A stretch of DNA of 64,000 nt from Brevibacterium spongiae (lineage in GTDB: Bacteria; Actinomycetota; Actinomycetes; Actinomycetales; Brevibacteriaceae), in assembly GCF_026168515.1 (NCBI RefSeq), contig NZ_CP093443.1:2418001-2482000 (forward strand), in the 5' to 3' direction. A program made the position numbers and the translations under genes. Positions within the stretch are counted from its first letter, which is position 1; every line of letters begins with the position of its first letter. Shown here in pieces: positions 16,874-25,100 of the stretch. Under the pieces are notes generated by a model. It did not search any database, had not been told where the DNA came from, and saw only the letters and a program-made list of their open reading frames with translations.

Positions 16874-18103
16874 TCAGGGTCGCCCGGATTCGGGTACGTC
16901 GAGTCTGGGGGCGAAGACGACGGTGAGCACTCCGACGAGGATGAGCAGTCCCATCCCCCAGCGCAGCCCAGCGCCTGCGGCGATGAGGCCGACCAGCGGA
17001 CTCGTGCCCAAGAAGCCCACGCGCATCAGCCAGTTCACGAGGGTCACTCCCCCGGCCTGTCCGATCCCGGGCAGCCTCGCCGCCGCTCCGAGGGCACCGG
17101 GTACGAGCGTCGCCGATCCGTAGCCGAGCAGTCCCAGACCGATGAGCAGCACGACCGGCTCCTGGGCGAACACCGCGCCGATCCCTCCGACGGCGATGAG
17201 ACTGCCGCCGATCCGCGCGATCCGCCCCGCACCGAACCGTGACACGAGCACGTCCCCGCTGAAGCGGCCGAGGCACTGGCTGCCGATGACGACGCTGAAG
17301 GCGATCCCTGCCGAGGCGGCCGGAACGTTCGCGAAGTCCACCGCTGCCAGCCCCGCCCAGTTGTTCGCGATGTCCTCGACCGCGGCACCGCAGACCGCGA
17401 CGATCGCCAATGGCAGCGCCGCGAACAGGACTGTGCGCTTCGACCGACCGAACCGTGACGCCTGCGCCGGGGCAGCCTCATCCCTCACCGCTTCACTCGC
17501 CGATCCGTGCGCATCCGAGTCGGTCATTCGCCGAGGCGCTGCGACGTCGCCGATGAGCCGGCGACCGCTGAGCGTGAGAATCACTGCGATGACCGCGATG
17601 ATCACCAGCCACACGCGCATGTCCGCTCCCGAGCTCGCAGCCGCTGTAGCGGCAGCGCCGCTGAGCAGCCCGCCGAGGCTCCACAGCGCGTGCATCGACG
17701 ACAGTATCGTGCGGTTGAGGTTGTCCTGCACGGCGATGCCGACGACGTTCTGGGCGACATCGACGATCGCATCACAGCAGCCCAGCAGCAGGAGGCAGAC
17801 GGCCATCATGACTCCGTTGACCGACCACGCTGTCGCGGCAGCGGCCGCCCCGAGCAGCACGGTGCCGACGATGACGACCCGGTGAGCTCCGAAGCGTGCG
17901 ATGAACACCGCCGGCAGCGCCGAGGACAGCAGTGATCCCGCCGCGTAGCAGGCGACGACGAGTCCGAACTGCCAAGAGGCCAGCCCCAGCCGCTCGACGA
18001 GGAGCGGGTACCACGGCAGGAGTGCGGCGAAGACGGCCCCGTTGCCTGCGAAGTAGAGGCCGACCCCGGCGCCTGCGCGCGGACCGTCTCCGCCGAACCT
18101 CAT
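16874..18103 (-). CDS. MFS transporter
   Basis: 409 residues with about twelve hydrophobic helices, starting GLYFAGNGAVFAALLPWYP. A basic loop after helix 2 (IARFGAHR) and a central hydrophilic loop (about residues 185-225) fit the two six-helix halves of the major facilitator superfamily. The second half has SRFGAGRIARIG. The substrate cannot be predicted. The ATG overlaps the stop of the upstream antiporter gene by 4 nt, so both come from one transcript. Confidence 0.85.
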   Translation of the reverse strand: MRFGGDGPRAGAGVGLYFAGNGAVFAALLPWYPLLVERLGLASWQFGLVVACYAAGSLLSSALPAVFIARFGAHRVVIVGTVLLGAAAAATAWSVNGVMMAVCLLLLGCCDAIVDVAQNVVGIAVQDNLNRTILSSMHALWSLGGLLSGAAATAAASSGADMRVWLVIIAVIAVILTLSGRRLIGDVAAPRRMTDSDAHGSASEAVRDEAAPAQASRFGRSKRTVLFAALPLAIVAVCGAAVEDIANNWAGLAAVDFANVPAASAGIAFSVVIGSQCLGRFSGDVLVSRFGAGRIARIGGSLIAVGGIGAVFAQEPVVLLIGLGLLGYGSATLVPGALGAAARLPGIGQAGGVTLVNWLMRVGFLGTSPLVGLIAAGAGLRWGMGLLILVGVLTVVFAPRLDVPESGRP

Positions 18104-19491
18104 GATCCGGAAGACACCTTCGCCGCTCGCAGGTCACGTCCGGCCTGCCCGAGGATGAGCAGTCCGAGCAGCATCCCGAGCAGCATCCACCAGATGCCGT
18201 CGGTCATGAAGATGAGCACCATTGCGGCGAGGATCGGCACCAGGCGGCGCAGCGACCACCAGACGTAGCCGCCGAAGCTCGGCATTGCGACGTTCGCTGA
18301 GTCGGCCACCGATTTGACCATGAAGTTCGGACCGTTGCCGATGTAGGTGATGGCTCCGCCCATGACCGCACCGAGCGAGACTGCGATGAGCAGGGTCTCG
18401 GCGACCCCGGCCACACGCGGTTCGCCGGGAACCTGGGCGGCCATCTCGAAGAAGGTGACATAGGTCGGTGCATTGTCGAGCACGGAGGACAGTCCGCCGG
18501 TGAAGACGAACAGCGAGATCTCGTTCAGCGGGATCTTGTGGGCCACCTGGCTGAGGTACTGCAGCGCAGGCATCATCGTGAGGAAGATGCCGATGAAGAG
18601 CGCGCCGACTTCGAGGATCGGCGCCCACGTGAACTTGTTGAGGTTGAACCTGGCACCCCGGTCGCCGACGAGGAACGAGGTGATCGCGGAGGCGAGCATG
18701 ACGACCTCCCGCCACGGCACATAGTCGGAGAATGCTGCGTGGCCGGTTTCGATGGCGTGGATGTCGACGGAGGGGATGAAGGCGACGGCGATGATGATGA
18801 TCGCCAGGAAGACCAGGCCGCTGGCTCCGCGCAGCCCCAGCTTCGTCACGTACTCGGCGTCCTTCTCCAGGGCTTCGGCCGGTTCCTTTGCGTACATCTT
18901 CGAGTCGAGGGCGAAGTAGCTGATGAGCAGCAGGGCGTTGACGAACAGCCAGTACGGCCACAGTCCGAAGGTCCATTCGAAGGGCACTCCGCGCAGCATG
19001 CCGAGGAACAGAGGCGGATCGCCCAACGGCGTGAGCAGACCGCCGCAGTTCGCGACGATGAAGATCGTGTAGATGACGGTGTGGGTTCGGAACTTCCGGT
19101 CCTGGTTCGTATTGAGGATCGGCCGGATGAGCAGCATCGCCGCACCCGTGGTGCCGATGAAGGACGCGAGCACACCGCCGACGGCTAAGAAGATCGTATT
19201 GTTCCTCGGTGTGGCCTTGATGTCGCCGACGAGGAAGATGCCGCCCGAGGCGACGAAAAGGCTGCCGATGAGGACGATGAACTGGAAGTATTCGAGCAGC
19301 GCGTGGATGACGGTGGACGCTTCTCCGCTCGCGAGGAACCAGACCGCGATCGGCACGCCGAGGACGAGCGCGACGATGAGTTTGACGAGATTGCGATCCC
19401 AGATCTTCTCCGTGGCCGGGATCAGCGGGAGCACCGCGATGCACCCGAGAAGCAGAACGAACGGAATGATGCTCCACCAGGCCACGACCAT
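18100..19491 (-). CDS. NhaD/ion-transporter-superfamily sodium:proton antiporter-like protein
   Basis: 463 residues and about twelve hydrophobic helices. Diagnostic segments are ASFIGTTGAAMLLIRPIL, ANCGGLLTPLGDPPLFLG near residue 155, and the paired second repeat with SSVLDNAPTYVTFF near 340 and GGAITYIGNGPNFM near 385. These are the two inverted halves of the ion-transporter superfamily, shared by NhaD/ArsB-type proteins. Na+/H+ exchange is likely but dicarboxylate transport is possible. GGAGGGG lies seven bases before the ATG, and a nested hairpin occupies most of the short leader. Confidence 0.85.
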   Translation of the reverse strand: MVVAWWSIIPFVLLLGCIAVLPLIPATEKIWDRNLVKLIVALVLGVPIAVWFLASGEASTVIHALLEYFQFIVLIGSLFVASGGIFLVGDIKATPRNNTIFLAVGGVLASFIGTTGAAMLLIRPILNTNQDRKFRTHTVIYTIFIVANCGGLLTPLGDPPLFLGMLRGVPFEWTFGLWPYWLFVNALLLISYFALDSKMYAKEPAEALEKDAEYVTKLGLRGASGLVFLAIIIIAVAFIPSVDIHAIETGHAAFSDYVPWREVVMLASAITSFLVGDRGARFNLNKFTWAPILEVGALFIGIFLTMMPALQYLSQVAHKIPLNEISLFVFTGGLSSVLDNAPTYVTFFEMAAQVPGEPRVAGVAETLLIAVSLGAVMGGAITYIGNGPNFMVKSVADSANVAMPSFGGYVWWSLRRLVPILAAMVLIFMTDGIWWMLLGMLLGLLILGQAGRDLRAAKVSSGS

Positions 19492-19511
19492 TCGCGGACC
19501 CCTCCTTCACT

Positions 19512-19552
19512 GACTGTCGACGAGCGCTCTCGTCCTGTCGACGCTGACAGTC
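19512..19552 (-). promoter_or_regulatory. Nested hairpin in the leader of the antiporter gene
   Basis: Outer arms GACTGTC (19512-19518) and GACAGTC (19546-19552) enclose GACGAG-CGCT-CTCGTC (19519-19534). A TAGAGT -10-like element at 19557-19562 on the minus strand would start transcription at the edge of the structure, leaving the ribosome-binding site just beyond it. No known riboswitch class is recognised. Confidence 0.45.
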
Positions 19553-19705
19553 CACCACTCTAATGAATGATGGGATGAGTTCCGCCATCGGCTTGCCACC
19601 TGGACGAAAAGCTCCCGAACGGCAGCCTCACTGAGGAGGACCCGCCGACCGAGTCTTCCCCAGCCGAGTCCTCCCTGACGAAGACCTCGCCGAGGCGGTC
19701 CTGCG

Positions 19706-19765
19706 GCTCAGGCTCCGGTCGACTAGCTCAGGCTCAGGTCGACCACCTCAGGCGCCGGTCGACTC
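19706..19765. repeat. 20-bp direct repeat spanning the dedA stop codon
   Basis: Three contiguous 20-bp units at 19706-19725, 19726-19745 and 19746-19765, the first being GCTCAGGCTCCGGTCGACTA. The third contains the DedA-gene stop codon and its last codons, so the first two look like copies of the gene end placed after the stop. Confidence 0.8.
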
Positions 19766-20269
19766 CGCGTTCGAGCGGGACTCGGCGGCCGCCTCGGCGG
19801 GTTCGGCGGGTTTCCTCAGACCGATGATCAGACCCACGACCGCCACGGCGAAGCACACTGCGAGCCCGATGGTCAGTCCGGGGGCCCGCTGGTACCCGGC
19901 GGCCAGAGCCTTGAATCCGATGAGGCCGACGGTCGAATAGATCGTCGCCCACATCGCGCCGCCGACGGCGAGCGCCGGGAGGTACCGGCGATAGCTCATG
20001 CCCGTGGTGCCGGCGGCGAGGTTGAGCACGGTCTGGACGCCGATCATCAGGAAGCTCACGGCGATCACGGGTGCCCCGAAGCGTTCGATCATGCCTTCGG
20101 CTCTGCGATACTTCGGTCCCGACATGATCCGGTCGACGCGTTCGATCCTGCGCATGCCGGAGCGTGCGAGACGGCCGAGCAGGAACGTGCCGCCGGCGCG
20201 GGCGATGATGATTCCGTACATGATCAGCCAGGTGACGGCGAGCGGGAACGACCATTCGAGAGGGTTCAT
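19748..20269 (-). CDS. DedA/SNARE-associated family membrane protein
   Basis: 173 residues. Hydrophobic segments at the N-terminus, around residues 65-90, 95-120 and 130-150, and the pattern ERFGAPVIAVSFLMIGVQTVLNLAAG, fit the DedA (VTT) superfamily, close to the usual 170-220 residues. DedA proteins recycle undecaprenyl-phosphate or phosphatidylethanolamine across the membrane in some bacteria. The promoter region carries a TATGAT -10 and an overlapping DtxR-like box, hinting at metal control. The stop-codon region is part of a 20-bp repeat. Confidence 0.85.
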   Translation of the reverse strand: MNPLEWSFPLAVTWLIMYGIIIARAGGTFLLGRLARSGMRRIERVDRIMSGPKYRRAEGMIERFGAPVIAVSFLMIGVQTVLNLAAGTTGMSYRRYLPALAVGGAMWATIYSTVGLIGFKALAAGYQRAPGLTIGLAVCFAVAVVGLIIGLRKPAEPAEAAAESRSNAESTGA

Positions 20270-20314
20270 CGGGGCCCGTTCCTCCTTCTCGGCAGCGACT
20301 GATCGGCTCCGCCC

Positions 20315-20350
20315 ATCATACCCCGGATAAGTTAGGTTTACCTCACAAAC
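20315..20350 (-). promoter_or_regulatory. DedA promoter with DtxR/IdeR-like box
   Basis: On the minus strand TATGAT (20315-20320) is a good -10. The -35 region overlaps TTAGGTTTACCTCAC (plus strand 20332-20346). Against the remembered consensus TTAGGTTAGCCTCACCTAA the 19 bases from 20332 agree at 14 positions, though the symmetric half-site spacing is shorter than in classic iron boxes. Confidence 0.45.
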
Positions 20351-20400
20351 TCAGTGGTGGAGACCGATCTCACTCTCCGAGGCGACCGGCCCTGCCCGTT

Positions 20401-20520
20401 GACTACTCACCGAGGCGGCCTGCCCGTCGGCCACTCACCGAGGCGGCCCGCCCCCATCGCCGTCCACCGCTCAGGCCCGCCCCGCCGGTCGACCGCTCAC
20501 CGCTCAGACCCGTTCGCCCT
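20401..20520. repeat. Degenerate repeats at the 3' end of the amidohydrolase gene
   Basis: Two strong ~29-bp copies of ACTCACCGAGGCGGCC with flanks (from 20405 and 20433) and two weaker copies containing CCGCTCAG (around 20467 and 20499). The last covers the stop codon of the amidohydrolase gene. Confidence 0.6.
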
Positions 20521-21718
20521 CGAGATAGACCGCAGTGACCCGGTTCTCGATTCCGCGGACATCGGCCGTGCGCAGGTCGCCGTCGATGATGACGAGATCG
20601 GCCAGCTCACCGGTCCCGAGGCGTCCCACCCGGTCATCGTCGAGCACTCGTGCCGCCACCGAGGTGCCGGCGGCGAGCGCGTCGACGGTCGTGAGCCCTA
20701 CCTCGGCGAGCAGGCTGATCTCTTCGAGGTTCTGCCCGTGCGGGCCGACTCCCGCGTCGGTGCCCAGCGCGATCGGCACCCCTGCGGCGTGGGCGCGGGC
20801 GATCGAGTTCTGGTGGTCGTCGACGACACGGTGGGCCTTGTCGACGACGGAGGCGGGCAGACTCGCTCCCGCCTCGGCGGCCTTGATGACCGCCTGCGGG
20901 GCCTGGAGCGTCGGGACGAGGCAGGTGCCGTGTTCGAGCATGAGGTCGATGGCTTCGTCATCGAGATAGATTCCGTGCTCGATCGAGCGGACGCCTGCGC
21001 GCACCGCATTCTTGATTCCCGGTGCGCCCTGCGCATGGGACATGACATGGGCACCTTGGGCGGCCGCCTCGGCGACGATGACGGCGATCTCGGCCTCGGT
21101 GAACTGGGAGTGACGAGGATCGTCGCGCGGGGACAGCACTCCCCCGGTGGAGCAGATCTTGATGTGGTCGGCACCGGCCCGCAGCAGTTCGCGGGTCGTA
21201 CTCTGCACACCCTCGAGCCCGTCGGCCACGCCGGAGGGGCGCCCGGGGTGGGGAGCGAGGAACGGCGATTCGGCACCGGAGACGAGGTGGAAGTCTCCGT
21301 GGCCGCCGGTCTGGGACATGATGTTGACCGCGATCGACAGTCTGGGCCCGCGCACCACTCCGGTCTCGACTGCGACCTTCGCGCCGAGGTCGGTGCCGCC
21401 GGCGTCGCGGACGGAGGTCACCCCGCCCTTGAGCGTGGCCTCCATGTTGGCCACGGACTGATAGAACTGGAGCGAGAACGGGTCGTGGAAGTTCGACGTC
21501 GATGCCGCCCCCGAGCTCGTCAGGTGGACGTGGCAATCGATGATGCCGGGAATGATCGTCCGGCCGGTGCAGTCGACGAACTCGTCACCGGCGTCGTGCG
21601 ATCCCTGCCCTCCCTCCGTCACCGAGGCGACTCGTCCTCCGTCGATGACGACGTCGCGGGTGCCGGGCAGGAAACGGGTTCCGTCGAAGACGGTGGCATG
21701 GGTCAGGACTGTGGACAT
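20504..21718 (-). CDS. Amidohydrolase (imidazolonepropionase/prolidase-like)
   Basis: 404 residues. GRTIIPGIIDCHVHL carries the first metal-binding HxH, ADHIKICSTGG the likely carbamylated Lys, VMSHAQG and SIEHGIYL further histidines, and ALGTDAGVG the catalytic Asp. This is the metal-dependent amidohydrolase superfamily, in the branch that includes Xaa-Pro dipeptidase-like and aryl-dialkylphosphatase-like enzymes; the physiological substrate is not evident. It is transcribed away from the Pls-like gene across a 390-bp spacer filled with repeats. No transporter or pathway genes flank it. Confidence 0.88.
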   Translation of the reverse strand: MSTVLTHATVFDGTRFLPGTRDVVIDGGRVASVTEGGQGSHDAGDEFVDCTGRTIIPGIIDCHVHLTSSGAASTSNFHDPFSLQFYQSVANMEATLKGGVTSVRDAGGTDLGAKVAVETGVVRGPRLSIAVNIMSQTGGHGDFHLVSGAESPFLAPHPGRPSGVADGLEGVQSTTRELLRAGADHIKICSTGGVLSPRDDPRHSQFTEAEIAVIVAEAAAQGAHVMSHAQGAPGIKNAVRAGVRSIEHGIYLDDEAIDLMLEHGTCLVPTLQAPQAVIKAAEAGASLPASVVDKAHRVVDDHQNSIARAHAAGVPIALGTDAGVGPHGQNLEEISLLAEVGLTTVDALAAGTSVAARVLDDDRVGRLGTGELADLVIIDGDLRTADVRGIENRVTAVYLEGERV

Positions 21719-21767
21719 GGGGCGGACTCCTCATCATTGACGGTCGACTGCTGGCCGCGACTCCGAA

Positions 21768-21798
21768 GAGGGAAGTCCCCTGAGTGGGAAGTCCCCTG
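21768..21798. repeat. Two-copy 15-bp repeat
   Basis: GAGGGAAGTCCCCTG (21768-21782) and GTGGGAAGTCCCCTG (21784-21798), separated by one base, with a third partial copy (GAGGGAAT) starting at 21801. Confidence 0.65.
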
Positions 21799-21821
21799 TG
21801 AGGGAATCGGACCAACCCCTC

Positions 21822-21932
21822 ACATCTATCACGGACGGGCACATCTGTGACGGACGGCGCATCTGTGATGGGCGGGCGCATCTTTCACGGACGACCACAA
21901 CTATCACGGTTGGCGCATCTATGACGGACTGT
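21822..21932. repeat. Six-copy 18-19-bp direct repeat upstream of the Pls-like gene
   Basis: Units start at 21822, 21841, 21859, 21878, 21897 and 21915. The first is ACATCTATCACGGACGGGC; the shared core is CATCT followed by ATCACGG or GTGACGG. The array sits just upstream of the predicted promoter and is not coding in any convincing frame. Confidence 0.75.
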
Positions 21933-21944
21933 GCCGCGGTGACG

Positions 21945-21972
21945 TTGATCAGCCGCAGACCGAGGCTAAGAT
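21945..21972 (+). promoter_or_regulatory. Possible promoter of the Pls-like operon
   Basis: TTGATC (21945-21950) and TAAGAT (21967-21972) with a 16-base spacer, about 137 nt upstream of the GTG start and immediately after the six-copy repeat. Confidence 0.4.
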
Positions 21973-22108
21973 CGATCTCGGCGACCGGACCCGCGCTGCA
22001 GCTCGCGCCCCGACATGTGTTCACGTCCGCGACACCTTCTTCGGCTATGGTCACCGGCGATGCCGGTCGGCCCGGCCACAGTCAGCTCCCGATCGACCCG
22101 GAAGACAC

Positions 22109-25100
22109 GTGAGAGAATACGCACCGCAGTTCCCGTCCCCCTCGCGGCCCCGTGAGGACCGCACACTCATCGACGTCCTCCTCGAGTCGGCGAGCGCGCA
22201 TCCCGACCAGCCGGCGCTCGACGACGGCACGCGGGTGCTCAGCTACGCAGAGCTCATCAGCGCCATCCGCGATCTCGCACTTGAGATGGCCGAAGCCGGC
22301 ATCGGTCCCGGTGACAAGGTCGGCATCCGTGTCCCCTCGGGTTCGGTGGACCTGTACCTGGCGATCCTGGCCACACTGATGCTCGGCGCGGCGTACGTTC
22401 CCGTCGACGTCGACGATCCCGATGAGCGGGCGCGCACCGTATTCGCCGAGGCGGCCGTGACCGGAGTCATCACCGCTGAGAGACGCATCGAATCCCGCAC
22501 CGAACGCGGACCGTTGGAGCGGTCCGAGCTGCGTTCCCCCACACCTGATGACGACTGCTGGGTGATCTTCACCTCCGGTTCGACGGGCACCCCGAAGGGT
22601 GTGGCAGTGACCCATCGTTCGGCGGCGGCCTTCGTCGATGCCGAGGCGGCCCTGTTCTGCCAGGAGGAGCCGCTGGGACCGGGTGACCGCGTGCTCGCCG
22701 GACTGTCCGTAGCCTTCGACGCCAGCTGCGAGGAGATGTGGCTGGCGTGGCGCCACGGGGCGTGCCTCGTCCCGGCCCCGCGGGCCCTGGTGAAGTCCGG
22801 GATGGATCTGGGCCCGTGGCTGTCGTCGCGACAGATCACCGTCGTCTCGACAGTGCCGACCCTTGCGGCGCTGTGGCCGGCCGAGAGCCTCGACAATGTG
22901 CGTCTGCTCATCTTCGGAGGCGAGGCCTGCCCGCCGGAGCTCGGCCGCAGGCTCAGCGACGACGACCGTGAAGTGTGGAACACCTACGGCCCTACCGAAG
23001 CGACCGTCGTCGCGTGTGCTGCCATGCTCGACGGCAGCGAACCCGTCCGCATCGGCCTGCCGCTCAAAGGGTGGACTCTGGCCGTCGTCGACGCCGAGGG
23101 CGTACCCGTCGCCGCAGGCGAGACAGGTGAGCTCATCATCGGCGGAGTCGGTTTGGCCCGCTACCTCGATGCTGCCAAGGACGCAGAGAAGTTCGCTCCC
23201 ATGCCCAGCCTCGGCTGGGAACGGGCGTACCGGTCCGGCGACCTCGTCATCAACGACCCGGCCGGACTAATCTTCGTCGGCCGGGCCGATGAGCAGATCA
23301 AGCTCGGCGGCAGACGCATCGAACTCGGAGAGATCGATGCCGCCCTGCAGGCCCTGCCCGGTGTCGAAGGCGCCGCCGCCGCGGTGAAGAAGACCGCGGC
23401 CGGAACGGATGTCCTCATCGGCTACCTGGCCCCCGGCTCCGGATACGGCGAGGCCGAGCTTCCCGGCTGGGAGTCGACGCTGCGCGAGGGGCTGCCGGCC
23501 GCGCTCGTGCCGCGCCTGGCTCTCGTCGAGGACCTGCCCACGAAGACCTCCGGCAAGGTCGACCGCAATGCTCTGCCGTGGCCGCTCGACGACGGTGCCG
23601 AGACGTCCTCATCCGACGAGGTCTTCGATGAGGACACCGAATGGGTCGGGCAGCAGTGGACCGCGGTCCTCGGCACCCGACCGGGCAGCGATACCGACTT
23701 CTTCACCGCCGGCGGCGGCTCCCTGGCTGCGGCTCAGCTCGTCTCCCGACTGCGCACCCGCCACCCCAGCGTCACCGTCGGCGACATCTACGCCCATCCG
23801 CGCTTCGGCGCCCTGGCCAGGCTCTGCCTCGGCGAGGAGGGCTCCGGGATCGGACCGACCGGACCCAAGCGCACGATCACACGGACATCTCGGGGGATGC
23901 AGGCTTTCCAGGTTCTGCTCGGGATCCCGGTGCACATCCTCGGCGGGGTCCGGTGGGTCGTTCTCGCAATGCTGGCGGCCAATATCGGCGTCGGCCTGGG
24001 CGCGGACCTGCCGTTGACCCCATGGCCGGTCGTGCTCGTCCTCTTCCTCGTCTTCGTCACCGCGTGGGGGCGGATGCTCATCTCGGCAGCCGCCGCACGG
24101 CTGCTCATGATCGGCATCCGGCCAGGTGTCTATCCGCGCTCAGGGTGGGTGCACAAACGGCTGTGGCTGGCCGAGCACATCGCGGACCTCGCTGCGGCGG
24201 TCTCGGTGGCGAGCGCACCGTGGGTGACCTGGTACGCGAAGCTGTTGGGCAACCGGATCGGTGCCGATGCCGATCTGCATTCGGTGCCTCCGGTGACCGG
24301 ATTCCTCACCCTCGGCGACGGGGCGGCGGTCGAGCCCGAGGTCGATCTCAAGGGCTGGTGGGTCGACGGAGATCTGCTGCGCATCGGTCGCATCGATATC
24401 AGTCGCAATGCCACGATCGGTGCCCGGTCGACGCTCATGCCCGGCGCCGAGGTGGGGGCTGGGGCCCTCGTCGAAGCCGGCTCCGCGGTGACCGGTCGGG
24501 TGCGGAAGAACCAGATCTATTCGGGTTCGCCGGCCGTGCGTGTGGGGAAGGCGAAGAAGTCCTGGCCGGATCCCCCGCCGCGGCGGAGTCTGCCGTTCCT
24601 GTTCTATGCCGTCGGGTCCCAGATCAATGCGCTGCTGCCGTATCTCGCGGTGGTGCCTGGTGTCGCGCTCATGCTCGCGGTCTCCGGGATCGAGGTCGTG
24701 GAGTCTCCGTGGCTGTTGGTCGCGTGGTCACCGGTGGTGACGTGCCTGTGGTTCCTCACCACGGCGCTGCTCGTCCTCGTCTCGGTGCGGATCCTGGCGA
24801 TCGGCATGGAGGAGGGCGAGTTCCCCGTCCGTTCGGCTCGCGGATACCGGGTGTGGGCGACGGAGCGTCTGCTCGATATGTCCCGGGATCTGCTGTTCCC
24901 CCTCTACGCGTCGATGCTCACCCCGTGGTGGCTGCGCCTCCTCGGTGCCAAGGTGGGGCCGGGCACGGAGATCTCGACCGTCGTGTTCGTGCCGAAGATG
25001 ACGACGATCGCGGCGGGAGCTTTCCTCGCCGATGACACCATGGTCGCCAGCTATGAGCTCGGCCACGGGTGGATGCGGGCCGGGCGTGCGAAGGTCGGCA

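Larger units (their letters stand above)
21719..22108. other. Divergent spacer between amidohydrolase and Pls-like gene
   Basis: 390 bp with no gene. It holds a two-copy 15-bp repeat, a six-copy 18-19-bp repeat and a plausible promoter for the Pls-like gene (listed separately). The rest shows nothing I can support. Confidence 0.7.

Noticed and set aside
18134-19588. 484-codon frame on the minus strand parallel to the antiporter gene
   Set aside because: Arg/His/Pro-rich out-of-frame reading of the antiporter gene, which itself has a clear membrane-protein sequence.
21822-21932. Six 18-19-bp repeats considered as CRISPR or plasmid iterons
   Set aside because: No spacers, no cas or rep gene; location fits a promoter-linked array instead.
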